The notes: generated by a model from the letters alone, not told the origin. A DNA stretch of 64,000 nucleotides from an uncultured Oscillospiraceae bacterium (GCA_910579175.1 CAJTTB010000004.1:91771-155770), one strand, 5' to 3'. Positions 1 through 9,171 are shown, counted from the stretch's first letter. Numbers and translations: made by a program.

Positions 1-127
1 AATTAAAAATAATTGACAGAAAGCACCAAAGAAGATATGATGTAAATTATCTAAGTTATTTTTAATATAGGATGCTATAAATAGTGACTGGAATCATTTA
101 TATGATTTCAGTTGATATGAAAAATCT

Positions 128-313
128 TTGTATGGTAGCATTTCATACTTGAAAAAAAGATACCACAATCCCACTGGCTTTAGACGGTGGGTGAAGGTAT
201 CCAAAAGCAAAAAAATATGGTATACTGGTATCATAAGAGAATGGATATGTCCAATCTGTGGGATAGAACATCATGGAGATATTCGTGTTGTTAGAATGTG
301 TTTGCGGGCATAA
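128..313 (+). pseudogene. TnpB-like zinc-ribbon remnant (IS200/IS605 type)
   Basis: A 61-codon open frame whose last third reads WICPICGIEHHGDIRVV. This resembles the C-terminal zinc ribbon of TnpB/OrfB proteins, which usually reads CPxCGxxHDRDxNAA. Only one CxxC pair is present, the catalytic RuvC part is absent, and there is no convincing ribosome site, so this is a decayed fragment and not a working nuclease. It sits beside a CTTTAG-loop hairpin of the kind found at IS605 ends. The match is by eye; chance similarity is possible. Confidence 0.45.
170..191 (+). repeat. IS605-end-like hairpin
   Basis: Inverted repeat CCCAC ... GTGGG around a CTTTAG-containing loop. IS200/IS605 elements and TnpB guide RNAs commonly carry such a palindrome at the right end. 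Here it lies upstream of the zinc-ribbon fragment, not after it, so the order is not that of an intact element. Confidence 0.4.
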
Positions 314-345
314 AGTCAGAGGGATATTTTTTTGATTTTGCTAAC

Positions 346-388
346 CGCCAATCAAATTGGCTGTTTCACCATAAAAAACAAGTGAAAA
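346..388 (+). repeat. Double-hairpin intergenic element, copy 1
   Basis: Contains GCCAAT-CAA-ATTGGC (347-361) and then TTTCAC ... GTGAAA (364-387), directly before rsmB. A similar stretch with AACCA...AACCAAATTGGTT and a following AAAACA-GTG block occurs at 7370-7414 after thiN, so the two flank the rsmB-thiN gene block. Function unknown; terminator or small mobile repeat are options. Confidence 0.35.
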
Positions 389-402
389 AGTAGGATGAAA
401 AT

Positions 403-1719
403 ATGAAAAATGAAAGACAATTGGCGTTGGAAATATTGTTAAAAATTTATCGTGATAAGGGGTATTCCAACCTAACACTTTCTAAAATGCTTTCTAGAAA
501 TGATGGACTGAATCAGGCGTTTATCACTGCTTTGATTTATGGTGTGATTGAACGAGATTTGACACTAGCGCATATGATTGGTCAATATTCCAAACAAAAA
601 ATAGAAAAATTGGATTTAGAGGTGCTGTTGATTTTAAAGATGGGACTATACCAAATTTTATATATGGATAGTGTTCCAGATAATGCAGCAGTTGACGAAA
701 GTGTAAAACTCTGTTATGATACCAAAAAAGTGAGTGCAAAGGGTTTTGTAAATGGAATCCTTCGCAATTTTATTCGAGATGGCAAAAAATTGTGTATTCA
801 GCAAACTGACGATTTAAAATCATTGAGTATTGCTTATTCGTGCCCATTGTGGTTGGTGCAAAAATGGACAGAAGAATATTCTTATGAGGTAACCAAACGG
901 TTTTTACAGGCTTCTATTGGACGTCCACCTCTGACGATTCGCGTCAATACCTTAAAAATCACAACAGAAGAATTGTGCCAAAAATTAATTAAAAAACACA
1001 TTCAAGTGACCGTTAGCCCTGATATAGAGAACTGTTTGATTCTTGATAAAACAAAAAGTTTAGAACAGTTGGAAGCGTTTCAGAATGGACTTTTTTATGT
1101 GCAGGATATTGCTTCTCAAATTTGTGTAAAGTTAGCACAAGTAAAACCAAATACTCGTGTATTTGATATGTGTGCTGCTCCGGGTTCTAAATCCTTTACC
1201 ATGGCACAGTATATGCAAAATCAAGGAGAACTGTTTTCATTTGACCTTTATGAACACAAGTTGCAGTTGATTGAAAAAACAGCACAAAGATTGGGTATTT
1301 CTAATTTAAGGGTACAACGACAAGATGCCTGTCAATACAATGCAAAACTGGGTCAGGCAGATACTGTGCTTTGTGATGTACCCTGTGCAGGTTTGGGAAT
1401 TATTCGCAGAAAACCTGAAATTAAATATAAATCGAAACAGGAGATTGAAAAACTGCCAGAAATACAATACCAAATTTTATCAAATTCATCTTCTTATGTA
1501 AAATCTGGGGGATTTTTGATCTATTCTACCTGTTCTGTCAATCAAGAAGAAAATCAGCAGGTAGCACAGCGCTTTTTAAAAGAACATACAGATTTTATGC
1601 CTGTTCCAATTCCAGAATCCATGAAAGGATTTGGCATAATACAAGAGTATCAAATTACATTATTACCGCAGTTTATCAACAGTGATGGATTTTTTGTCGC
1701 ACGTTTTAAAAGAAAGTAG
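403..1719 (+). CDS. rsmB: 16S rRNA (cytosine-967-C5)-methyltransferase RsmB
   Basis: Methylates C967 of 16S rRNA using S-adenosylmethionine. The 438-residue protein has the family layout: an N-terminal NusB-like RNA-binding domain (about 1-130) and a C-terminal Rossmann methyltransferase domain. Visible motifs are the SAM site VFDMCAAPGSKS, the DVPCAG motif with Cys328 and STCS with Cys377; in E. coli RsmB the second cysteine is the nucleophile. It opens a block (rsmB-rlmN-prpC-prkC-rsgA-thiN) with the same order as the Bacillus yloM region. The stop is followed after 32 bases by the likely rlmN start. Confidence 0.95.
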   Translation: MKNERQLALEILLKIYRDKGYSNLTLSKMLSRNDGLNQAFITALIYGVIERDLTLAHMIGQYSKQKIEKLDLEVLLILKMGLYQILYMDSVPDNAAVDESVKLCYDTKKVSAKGFVNGILRNFIRDGKKLCIQQTDDLKSLSIAYSCPLWLVQKWTEEYSYEVTKRFLQASIGRPPLTIRVNTLKITTEELCQKLIKKHIQVTVSPDIENCLILDKTKSLEQLEAFQNGLFYVQDIASQICVKLAQVKPNTRVFDMCAAPGSKSFTMAQYMQNQGELFSFDLYEHKLQLIEKTAQRLGISNLRVQRQDACQYNAKLGQADTVLCDVPCAGLGIIRRKPEIKYKSKQEIEKLPEIQYQILSNSSSYVKSGGFLIYSTCSVNQEENQQVAQRFLKEHTDFMPVPIPESMKGFGIIQEYQITLLPQFINSDGFFVARFKRK

Positions 1720-1751
1720 TGTTTGTATCATTTGGGGTGAGGAGAGTCATT

Positions 1752-2795
1752 TTGGAGAAAATTGATATTAAGTCATTGACCATACAAGAGCTGGAAGAGA
1801 TACTAATTCAGTGGAATCAACCCAAGTTTCGGGCGAAACAGATTTTTGATTGGCTACATAAAAAAAGAGTGCTTTCTTTTTCAGAGATGACCAATCTTCC
1901 AGAAAAGTTGCGGGAAATATTACAGTCGGAATGTCAAATTACCGTTTTAAATATGCAAAACAAGTTGGTTTCTAAGATAGATGGAACAGTAAAATATTTA
2001 TATCAGTTATCGGATAAAGAGTGTGTAGAAAGTGTTTTGATGAAATATCGGCATGGCAATAGCATTTGTATTTCTACACAGGTGGGCTGTAAGATGGGTT
2101 GTGCATTTTGTGCCTCTACAAAAGCGGGATTTGTACGCAATTTGACTACCAGTGAAATATTACAACAGATTTATCAGACCGAGCAGGATTTAAGTTTACG
2201 CATTTCCCATGTCGTTTTGATGGGAATTGGGGAACCTTTAGATAATTATCACAATGTTGTAACCTTTTTGCAGTTGATTCATTCTCCATTTGGTGCTAAT
2301 ATCAGTTTGAGGAATATTTCATTGTCTACTTGTGGTGTGGTGGATAAAATCAACCAGTTGGCAGAACTAAAGTTGGGTATTACCTTGTCGGTTTCTCTTC
2401 ATGCCAGCAGCGATCAGGTGCGCAGCCAATTGATGCCAATTAATCAAAAGTGGAATATTGAACAATTATTAAAGGCGTGTAAATACTATACAAATATGAC
2501 CGGCAGAAGAATTTCATTTGAATATGCCTTGATTCAAGGAGAAAATGACAGTATAAAAGCAGCAAATCAGCTTGCGGATTTATTAAAGGGACAGTTGTGC
2601 CATGTCAATTTGATTCCAGTGAATGAAGTACATGAAACAACGTTTCAAAAAACAAATAGAAATCATATTTATCAATTTCAAAAGGCGTTGGAACAACGCG
2701 GAATCAATGCGACGATTCGCAGGACATTGGGAGCAGATATCAATGCAGCCTGCGGGCAATTGCGTAGGGATTCGATATATTCAAACTCAAAATGA
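1752..2795 (+). CDS. rlmN: Dual-specificity rRNA/tRNA adenine-C2 methyltransferase RlmN
   Basis: Radical-SAM enzyme that methylates C2 of A2503 in 23S rRNA and A37 of some tRNAs. The cluster motif CKMGCAFC (CxxxCxxC) and the GEPLDNYHNV segment are present, and the length (about 347 residues) is normal. I place the start at TTG 1752, giving MEKIDIKSLT as in relatives, because GGTGAGGAG lies about seven bases upstream; a GTG at 1719 overlaps the rsmB stop but has no ribosome site. Second gene of the block. Confidence 0.95.
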   Translation: MEKIDIKSLTIQELEEILIQWNQPKFRAKQIFDWLHKKRVLSFSEMTNLPEKLREILQSECQITVLNMQNKLVSKIDGTVKYLYQLSDKECVESVLMKYRHGNSICISTQVGCKMGCAFCASTKAGFVRNLTTSEILQQIYQTEQDLSLRISHVVLMGIGEPLDNYHNVVTFLQLIHSPFGANISLRNISLSTCGVVDKINQLAELKLGITLSVSLHASSDQVRSQLMPINQKWNIEQLLKACKYYTNMTGRRISFEYALIQGENDSIKAANQLADLLKGQLCHVNLIPVNEVHETTFQKTNRNHIYQFQKALEQRGINATIRRTLGADINAACGQLRRDSIYSNSK

Positions 2796-2808
2796 AGGAG
2801 GGGAAAAC

Positions 2809-3540
2809 TTGTATATTTTTGGTAAAACCGATATTGGTAAAATGAGATCATCGAATCAGGATGTGTATTATTTCTATCAATTAAATGAACAAGCTGCCTT
2901 TGGTTTGGTTTGTGATGGTATGGGTGGAGAAAATGGAGGACACATTGCAAGTGCCATTGCTAGTAATGTGATTTATCATAGCATCATAGAACATTATCAA
3001 GATGATATGAGTGATGATGAATATAAAAATTTATTGATTTCTTCCGTGAGCAGTGGAAATATTGCTGTTTATGATAAGTCTTTAGAAAATCAACACTATA
3101 TGGGTATGGGGACGACTGTTGACTTACTTTTATTGGTGAAAGATAAGGCATATATTGCCCATGTTGGCGACAGTCGTGTCTATATGCTTCGTGATAAAGA
3201 GCTCTATCAGGTGACAAAGGATCACTCTATGGTGCAAACTCTTTTGGAACAGGGAAAGATTACACAAGATCAAGCACAACATCATCCACAAAAAAATATG
3301 ATTACCCGTGCAGTTGGAGTAAGTTGTTTTGTGGACATTGATTATATTGAAATTAGCAATGTGTTGGATACCACCTTTTTGTTATGTTCAGATGGGTTGA
3401 CAAATACTTGTACTGATGAGAAAATTCAAGATATATTAAATCAAACTTCTCCAGAAAAGGTATGTGATACATTGGTAACAATGGCAAACGATGCTGGTGG
3501 AATGGATAATATAACTGTTGTATATATGACAAATAGCTAA
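2809..3540 (+). CDS. prpC: PP2C-family serine/threonine phosphatase
   Basis: Metal-dependent phosphatase that reverses phosphorylation by the neighbouring PASTA kinase. PP2C motifs are all visible: RSSNQD near the start, CDGMGGENGG, HVGDSRVYM, KDHS, LCSDGL and DNITVV, supplying the acidic metal ligands. Length 243 residues is typical. The start is taken as TTG 2809 behind GGAGGGG; the longer frame to 2623 lies inside rlmN and adds no family sequence. It lies four bases before the possible GTG start of the kinase, implying coupled translation. Confidence 0.93.
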   Translation: MYIFGKTDIGKMRSSNQDVYYFYQLNEQAAFGLVCDGMGGENGGHIASAIASNVIYHSIIEHYQDDMSDDEYKNLLISSVSSGNIAVYDKSLENQHYMGMGTTVDLLLLVKDKAYIAHVGDSRVYMLRDKELYQVTKDHSMVQTLLEQGKITQDQAQHHPQKNMITRAVGVSCFVDIDYIEISNVLDTTFLLCSDGLTNTCTDEKIQDILNQTSPEKVCDTLVTMANDAGGMDNITVVYMTNS

Positions 3541-3555
3541 GGAGTGAAAAAAGAT

Positions 3556-5700
3556 TTGAATAGATATATTGGAAAGCGGCTAGACGAGCGTTATGAGATT
3601 AAAGATTTAATCGGCATTGGCGGAATGGCTGATGTATACAGAGCCTTTGACCTCGTAGAAAAAAAAGAAGTCGCAGTTAAGATATTAAAGGAAGAATATC
3701 TGACAAATGAAGACTTTAAGCGTCGTTTTCGCAATGAATCAAAGGCTATCGCAGTTTTGTCCCATCCGAATATCGTAAAAATCTTTGATGTAAGTTTTGA
3801 GGATCGCATACAGTTTATTGTAATGGAATATATCAACGGAATTACATTAAAGGAATATATTGAGCAACAAAAAATTGTTTCGTGGAAAGAAGCTGTTCAC
3901 TTTACTGTGCAGATACTGCGTGCATTACAACATGCTCACGATAATGGCATTGTTCATCGGGATGTAAAACCGCAAAATGTGATGCTATTACAAGATGGCA
4001 CAGTAAAGGTGATGGATTTTGGGATTGCGCGTTTTGCAAGGGATAATGGCAGAACCATTTCAGAAAAGGCGATTGGTTCTGTACATTATATTAGCCCAGA
4101 ACAGGCGCGTGGTGATGTGACAGATGAAAAAACAGACATTTATTCTGTAGGGGTATTATTATTTGAAATGCTGACTGGGAAGTTGCCCTTTGATGGGGAT
4201 ACCCCTGTAGCAGTGGCGATAAAACAAATGCAGGTGGAGGCAGAAAAACCCACCAGCTTAAATCCGAGTATTCCCGAAGGATTAGAAGAAATTGTAATTC
4301 GTGCGATGAAAAAAGACCCTGATTTGCGCTATCAAACGGCAGCAGAAATGCTTCGGGATATTGATGAATTTAAACGAAATCCCAATATTGTATTTGAATA
4401 TAAATATTTCATTGATAATGGAGATACCAAGTATTTTGACGCGGTTGGCAGTGATGTGCCCGCAACGATCAATAAAAGCAATGGAGGAGAGAAAGCACTT
4501 GTGAAGGAAAAAAAGCGAATTTCACCAACGATGCAGGTGTTGTTGGCGGTAACAGTTGCTTGTGTGATTATAGCTGTGATTGCAGTGGTTATTTTCTTTA
4601 ATGCAATTCGGCAACCGACACCAGAGTTTCAGATGTATAATTTTATCAATCAGAAATATGAAGATATTATCAACAATTTAGATGCCTATGATAAAGCGGT
4701 TATTGTAAAGGGTTCTGAGGAATTAAGCGATCAATATGAAGCGGGATATGTAATAGACCAAGATCCCAAGCCCGGTTCTGCTGAAAAGGAAGGAACAAAA
4801 GTTACTTTGACCATTAGTTCTGGTTTAAAATCCAAAACTGTGCCAGATGTATATGGAAAGGATAAAGCAGAGGCAGAACAGGAACTTAGAAATGCAGGCT
4901 TTGAAGTGAATTTAGTGCGTACATTTAGTAAGACTATAGAAGAAAATAAAGTGATTTCTACCACTCCAGCGGCGGGAGAAACTGCAACGGTTGGGCAGGT
5001 TATCAATGTTTCTTATAGTGCAGGTGATTCTACCAATTCTGTGACAGTTCCAACTTTAATCAATATGACTGAGAATGCAGCCAAACAGCAGTTGATTTCT
5101 TTGGGATTGGTTCCAAAGGCGACTCCGAAAGATAGCGATAAACCAAAAGGAATGGTCGTCGGTCAGGCGCTGGTAGCAGGAAATGAAGTTACAATTGGGA
5201 CAATTGTAGAGTTTTATGTCAGCAATGGAAAGCCTACAGAACAGAGCCAAACCATTGTGATTCCATTTGCAGCAGGTTTAATTGATGAAAGTTGTACCTT
5301 TGATCTTACTTTGGATGGTCAAAACGTAGGTGCAGTGTCATTTAATCCCGCAAGAGATGGCAATTTTACTTGGAGTTTTAAATCATATGGAGACAAACAG
5401 GTTGTTGTAAAGGTAAATGGCTATACATTTGCAATTATCAATATTAATTTTGATACTGGAGCACAACAGATGGAAGTACATCAGGATATTCCTAGCTTGC
5501 AAAAGCCAATTGAGCCATCTTCAGAACCGTCTTCAGAGCCGCCATCTTCAGATGTATCACCTTCTAGCCCATCCTCTAGTCCGACTTCTCCCAGTGCACC
5601 TATGATAAATGGTCCAAGTAGTAGTCATTCTCCAGCAGGTCCTTGGGAGGATGTACCTAGCGACGATACACATCAGCCGGCAGGTCCTTGGGAAGATTAG
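3556..5700 (+). CDS. prkC: PASTA-domain Ser/Thr protein kinase PrkC
   Basis: Membrane kinase that senses peptidoglycan fragments through extracellular PASTA domains; relatives control cell wall growth and spore germination. The N-terminal kinase shows GIGGMADVYRA, VAVKILK, HRDVKPQN, DFG and GSVHYISPEQARG. A single membrane helix lies near residues 326-350, then about three PASTA repeats (355-565), a beta-rich segment and a Ser/Pro-rich tail. The tail ends with two copies of PAGPWED. TTG 3556 is chosen; GTG 3544 overlaps the AAGGAG site. The C-terminal extension after the PASTA repeats is unusual and may be wall-spanning. Confidence 0.94.
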   Translation: MNRYIGKRLDERYEIKDLIGIGGMADVYRAFDLVEKKEVAVKILKEEYLTNEDFKRRFRNESKAIAVLSHPNIVKIFDVSFEDRIQFIVMEYINGITLKEYIEQQKIVSWKEAVHFTVQILRALQHAHDNGIVHRDVKPQNVMLLQDGTVKVMDFGIARFARDNGRTISEKAIGSVHYISPEQARGDVTDEKTDIYSVGVLLFEMLTGKLPFDGDTPVAVAIKQMQVEAEKPTSLNPSIPEGLEEIVIRAMKKDPDLRYQTAAEMLRDIDEFKRNPNIVFEYKYFIDNGDTKYFDAVGSDVPATINKSNGGEKALVKEKKRISPTMQVLLAVTVACVIIAVIAVVIFFNAIRQPTPEFQMYNFINQKYEDIINNLDAYDKAVIVKGSEELSDQYEAGYVIDQDPKPGSAEKEGTKVTLTISSGLKSKTVPDVYGKDKAEAEQELRNAGFEVNLVRTFSKTIEENKVISTTPAAGETATVGQVINVSYSAGDSTNSVTVPTLINMTENAAKQQLISLGLVPKATPKDSDKPKGMVVGQALVAGNEVTIGTIVEFYVSNGKPTEQSQTIVIPFAAGLIDESCTFDLTLDGQNVGAVSFNPARDGNFTWSFKSYGDKQVVVKVNGYTFAIININFDTGAQQMEVHQDIPSLQKPIEPSSEPSSEPPSSDVSPSSPSSSPTSPSAPMINGPSSSHSPAGPWEDVPSDDTHQPAGPWED

Positions 5701-5709
5701 GAGAAATTT

Positions 5710-6606
5710 ATGATGGAAAATCTTCAAAAGGGATTAATTGTCAAAGCATTGGGTGGTTTTTACTATGTTCAGATAAAAGATAACATCATAGAATGTCGGG
5801 CAAGAGGAATTTTTCGCAAAAAAGAATTGTCTCCCGTTGTAGGGGATTATGTAACAGTACAAAAGACTGGCTCTGACACAGGAACAATTGAGGATATCAT
5901 TGATAGAAAGAATTATCTCATTAGACCACCTTTGGCAAATTTAGATTATCTTTTGATTGTGACTTCAATTTGTGATCCAATACCCAATACAATTATCATT
6001 GACAAGTTGATTGCAATCAGTGAATACAAACAGATTGAACCAATCATCATCATTACCAAAAACGATTTAGAAGATACCAAGGCATTACAACAGTGTTATG
6101 AACATGCTGGCTTTACAGTATTTTCAGTAAATTATCATACCAATGAATGGGTATCAGAAATAAAGCAGCGTTTAAAGGGCTGTGTTTGTGCTTTTGTTGG
6201 AAATACTGGTGTTGGAAAATCTAGTTTTTTAAATGTGCTCTGTCCCGATTTTCAGATTAAAACAGCTCAGATTAGTCAAAAGTTGGGCAGGGGAAAACAT
6301 ACAACACGTCATGTGGAATTTTATTATTTACAAGATGTTAACACTTATATAGCAGATACCCCTGGATTTAGTTCGATTGATATGTTACAATATGATTTGA
6401 TCCTAAAAGATGATTTGCAATATTGTTTTCGTGAGTTTGAACCCTTTTTGGGGCGATGTAAATTTACTGGTTGTTCCCATACAGTAGAAAAAGGCTGTGC
6501 AGTCTTAGAGGCATTACAGAAGGGAGAAATTGAATCCTCCAGACATAAAAGCTATCTAGAGATGTATCAGCAAGCTAAAAACATCAAAGAATGGGAATTA
6601 AAATGA
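5710..6606 (+). CDS. rsgA: Ribosome small-subunit GTPase RsgA
   Basis: Circularly permuted GTPase that helps mature the 30S subunit. The G motifs occur in permuted order: TKND (G4), then GNTGVGKSS (G1), KLGRGKHTT (G2) and DTPGFS (G3). The N-terminal OB fold and the C-terminal zinc motif (CKFTGCSHTVEKGC) fit the family, as does 298 residues. AGGAG precedes the ATGATG start. Its place after prkC matches Bacillus cpgA. A terminator-like hairpin follows, though thiN continues in the same direction. Confidence 0.95.
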   Translation: MMENLQKGLIVKALGGFYYVQIKDNIIECRARGIFRKKELSPVVGDYVTVQKTGSDTGTIEDIIDRKNYLIRPPLANLDYLLIVTSICDPIPNTIIIDKLIAISEYKQIEPIIIITKNDLEDTKALQQCYEHAGFTVFSVNYHTNEWVSEIKQRLKGCVCAFVGNTGVGKSSFLNVLCPDFQIKTAQISQKLGRGKHTTRHVEFYYLQDVNTYIADTPGFSSIDMLQYDLILKDDLQYCFREFEPFLGRCKFTGCSHTVEKGCAVLEALQKGEIESSRHKSYLEMYQQAKNIKEWELK

Positions 6607-6666
6607 GCTTAAAGTTGGTTGTATTCCAATTCCCCTTTTTTTAATACAATTGACTTTTTTAAGCTA

Positions 6667-6690
6667 AGGCGGACGAGTGTCCGCCTTTTT
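6667..6690 (+). terminator. Rho-independent terminator or attenuator after rsgA
   Basis: Perfect 8-bp stem AGGCGGAC / GTCCGCCT with a GAGT loop and five T residues. It lies only 25 bases before thiN, so thiN may depend on read-through or on its own promoter. Confidence 0.8.
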
Positions 6691-6714
6691 AATTGATAGA
6701 AGGGATTTGTTTTT

Positions 6715-7347
6715 GTGAAAACTTGCTATATTTTTGGTGCAGCTCCTATTAGCAATTATAACGATATTCAGTTACAGCTTGGACCAGAAGATATTGTCAT
6801 CTGTGCTGATGGAGGCTCTCGGCACGCGGCTGCATGTGAGATTGTTCCCGATTGGATTGTCGGTGATTTTGATTCTAGTCAGATGGCAATAGACTCCTCC
6901 AATATCATTCGCGTAAAACCTGAAAAGGATAATACAGATATGGAATTGGCAATCAACCATGGTATTTCATTGGGATATCAGAACTTTGTGATATATGGCG
7001 CATTGGCAGGCAGATTTGATCATGCCATGGCAAATATCCAAATGATGGCTTCTATGATAAAACGTCAGATTCATATTACACTGGAAGATGAACAAAATCG
7101 ATGTTGGATGATACAAAATGAACAGGTTGTTTTGCAAAAAAATCGATTTCCTTATGTATCTGTTTTTTCTTTTAGTGAATATTGTTATGGTGTAACCTTA
7201 ATGGGAATGAAATATCCATTGACAAATTATACTTTGACCAATGTTTCCGCTGGACTGTCGGTCAGCAATGAAATACTGGGTCAAGAGGCTTCTATTGAAG
7301 TTCAGAAAGGAATTTTATTGATTATTTGTTCGAAAGATAAAAAATAA
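6715..7347 (+). CDS. thiN: Thiamine pyrophosphokinase
   Basis: Transfers pyrophosphate from ATP to thiamine to make thiamine diphosphate. Recognised by CADGGSRHA, PDWIVGDFDS, EKDNTDMELAI and GALAGRFDHA, which form the active site in this family. The 210-residue length is typical. The start is GTG with GAAGGGA about ten bases upstream. In Bacillus the equivalent gene lies just before spoVM; here an ECF sigma/ABC cassette separates the two. No rpe gene sits between rsgA and thiN. Confidence 0.92.
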   Translation: MKTCYIFGAAPISNYNDIQLQLGPEDIVICADGGSRHAAACEIVPDWIVGDFDSSQMAIDSSNIIRVKPEKDNTDMELAINHGISLGYQNFVIYGALAGRFDHAMANIQMMASMIKRQIHITLEDEQNRCWMIQNEQVVLQKNRFPYVSVFSFSEYCYGVTLMGMKYPLTNYTLTNVSAGLSVSNEILGQEASIEVQKGILLIICSKDKK

Positions 7348-7369
7348 GGTATATTTTTTGTTATTGCGC

Positions 7370-7414
7370 GAACCACCAACCAAATTGGTTGCTCTGTAAT
7401 CAAAAACAGTGTGA
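7370..7414 (+). repeat. Intergenic element, copy 2, with palindrome
   Basis: CAACCAAATTGGTTG at 7377-7391 forms a stem-loop. The surrounding 40 bases resemble 341-388 upstream of rsmB, including the A-rich block and GTG that follow. The similarity is partial and was judged by eye. Confidence 0.35.
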
Positions 7415-7450
7415 ATTTTCGAAAATATAAATTGGTATTTAGATTTTAAA

Positions 7451-7483
7451 AACGCCTATGTAGTTTGATACTACATAGGCGTT
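7451..7483 (+). terminator. 13-bp perfect inverted repeat, probable terminator
   Basis: AACGCCTATGTAG and its exact complement flank a 7-base loop; A-rich upstream and T-rich downstream sequence would permit use on either strand. It closes the thiN transcript and isolates the sigma factor operon. Confidence 0.7.
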
Positions 7484-7585
7484 TATTGGTTGATAATCGA
7501 TGATAGAAAAATTTAGATATCATAAATAAGAATTTGTTTAGCCGATTATTTTTACCCATTGGATAAAATATATTACAAGCGAGTG

Positions 7586-7613
7586 TGTAACTTTTTGGAT
7601 TTGTGATCGTGTA
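7586..7613 (+). promoter_or_regulatory. Candidate ECF-type promoter
   Basis: TGTAAC-N16-CGTGTA, resembling promoters used by Bacillus ECF sigma factors (an AAC-type -35 and a CGT-type -10). It lies about 35 bases before the ECF sigma gene, so autoregulation is likely. No good TTGACA/TATAAT pair was seen in the same gap. Confidence 0.5.
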
Positions 7614-7645
7614 TAGAATATCAGAGATAAAAGAAGGTGTATTGC

Positions 7646-8179
7646 TTGGATGATAATATGTTGATGAAATTGGTACAGCAAGGAGATAAAGATGCATATA
7701 ACCGCCTAGTATTAAAGTATATGGATACAGCGACTTTATTTGCAAACAGCTTTGTGAAAAACTATGATACTGCACAAGATATTGTTCAGGATTGTTTTGT
7801 AAAGATTTATATCAACTGTGATAGATATCATTTTAATTATACATTTAAAACATTTTTATTTCATGTTGTCCGGAATCGATGTATTGATGTGTTGCGAGTG
7901 GAGAGTCCTGGGAAAATAGTGGAATTCAGTCCAATATTTGAAGTTCAAGACCAATATACCCCTGAAAATTTGTTGTTGAAAAAGGAGATGTTATCAAATA
8001 TTTTCCATCAGCTTGACCAACTTCCAGAACACTATAAAACAGCAATTTATCTTTATTCAGTAGAACAGATGAGCTATCAACAGATTGCAAAAATCATGAA
8101 GAAAACAGTATCTCAGATTAAAATTATCATTTATCGTGGAAGACAAAAATTAAAAAAACAAGTGAAGGGGGTTTTATAA
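7646..8179 (+). CDS. ECF-type RNA polymerase sigma factor
   Basis: A 177-residue group 4 sigma factor. Region 2 is seen as ANSFVKNYDTAQDIVQDCF ... FHVVRNRCIDVLR, and region 4 as LPEHYKTAIYLY ... SYQQIAKIM with a helix-turn-helix. TTG 7646 is chosen because AGAAGG lies eight bases upstream. The stop codon abuts the next ATG, indicating tight coupling. Its operon mates are a small membrane protein and an ABC exporter, so it probably controls an envelope or drug response; the signal cannot be told from sequence. Confidence 0.88.
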   Translation: MDDNMLMKLVQQGDKDAYNRLVLKYMDTATLFANSFVKNYDTAQDIVQDCFVKIYINCDRYHFNYTFKTFLFHVVRNRCIDVLRVESPGKIVEFSPIFEVQDQYTPENLLLKKEMLSNIFHQLDQLPEHYKTAIYLYSVEQMSYQQIAKIMKKTVSQIKIIIYRGRQKLKKQVKGVL

Positions 8180-8449
8180 ATGAAGGATAGAGATATTTTT
8201 TTAGCGCATATGTGGCAAAAAGTTGATTCTTTAGAATTTGAAGAACGCCAAAAACAATTGGTCAAGCAGCGAAATAAATTATTTTTTTGGCGAATGTTTT
8301 TGCTATACTTGTGTTTCTTTGTGGGGTTGCTGGCAGTAATTGTCATTGTTGTCTTTTACTCGGTTGCTTATCTATTATTTGTTGTGTTGATGATTTTTAT
8401 GATAGTTGCTTATTGTATAGATGGTGCTATAGGTAGAAAAAAGGAGTAG
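8180..8449 (+). CDS. Small two-helix membrane protein, possible anti-sigma factor
   Basis: An 89-residue protein with a charged N-terminal half (about 1-35) and two hydrophobic helices (about 36-56 and 58-77). It starts at the base after the sigma factor stop. Anti-sigma factors are often membrane proteins encoded here, and the cytoplasmic segment could hold sigma. However, no HxxxCxxC zinc motif is visible and I do not recognise the family. It could instead be a transporter accessory subunit. Confidence 0.55.
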   Translation: MKDRDIFLAHMWQKVDSLEFEERQKQLVKQRNKLFFWRMFLLYLCFFVGLLAVIVIVVFYSVAYLLFVVLMIFMIVAYCIDGAIGRKKE

Positions 8450-8454
8450 AATTG

Positions 8455-9171
8455 ATGAATACAGAAATTGTAATTGAGAATCTTTGTAAGAATTTTGGAA
8501 CAAAAAAAGCGCTAAATCAAGTGTCTTTTAAGATTGAAGAGGGTATGTTTGGTCTTTTGGGGAGAAATGGAGCAGGGAAAACTACATTGATGAGAATTTT
8601 GGCAACATTGCTTCATAAGTCTGCGGGCAATATTACAATTTGTGGAATACCTGTTGAACAGTCTAAGGAGATTCGCAAAATTGTCGGTTATCTTCCCCAG
8701 GATTTTTCTGTTTATCCAAATATGTCAGTTTATGAGGCGATGGATTATCTTGGTGTTTTATCAAATCTTTCTAAATCAGTTAGAAAAGAGCGTATTTTTA
8801 AACTTTTAAAGCTGGTAAATTTAGATGATTGCCATAAGGTAAAGGTAAAAGCACTGTCTGGTGGTATGAGAAGGCGTTTGGGGATTGCACAGGCGATTTT
8901 GCATGAACCTAAGGTTTTAATTGTAGATGAGCCAACAGCGGGATTGGATCCAGAAGAGCGGGTAAGGTTTCGCAATTTGCTCTGTGAGATTGCACAAAAT
9001 CGAATCGTGTTGTTATCAACTCACATTGTGGAAGATATAGAAAAGACTTGTAAGCAAATTGCTGTGCTAAATCATGGAGAAATCCTATATTTTGGGACAT
9101 TGCAGGACTTTGTAGGCGATCAAGAAGGGTTGGAAGAAGCCTATATGAAAAGAATGGAGGGACAGTCTTAA
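8455..9171 (+). CDS. ABC transporter ATP-binding protein
   Basis: ATPase subunit of an ABC-2-type exporter. Walker A GRNGAGKTT, Q-loop YLPQDF, signature LSGGMRRRLG, Walker B VLIVDEPTAGLD and the switch histidine in LLSTHIVED are all intact. Length 238 residues. AAGGAG lies eight bases before ATG 8455. Its TAA stop overlaps the ATG of the next gene, so ATPase and permease are made together. Confidence 0.9.
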   Translation: MNTEIVIENLCKNFGTKKALNQVSFKIEEGMFGLLGRNGAGKTTLMRILATLLHKSAGNITICGIPVEQSKEIRKIVGYLPQDFSVYPNMSVYEAMDYLGVLSNLSKSVRKERIFKLLKLVNLDDCHKVKVKALSGGMRRRLGIAQAILHEPKVLIVDEPTAGLDPEERVRFRNLLCEIAQNRIVLLSTHIVEDIEKTCKQIAVLNHGEILYFGTLQDFVGDQEGLEEAYMKRMEGQS

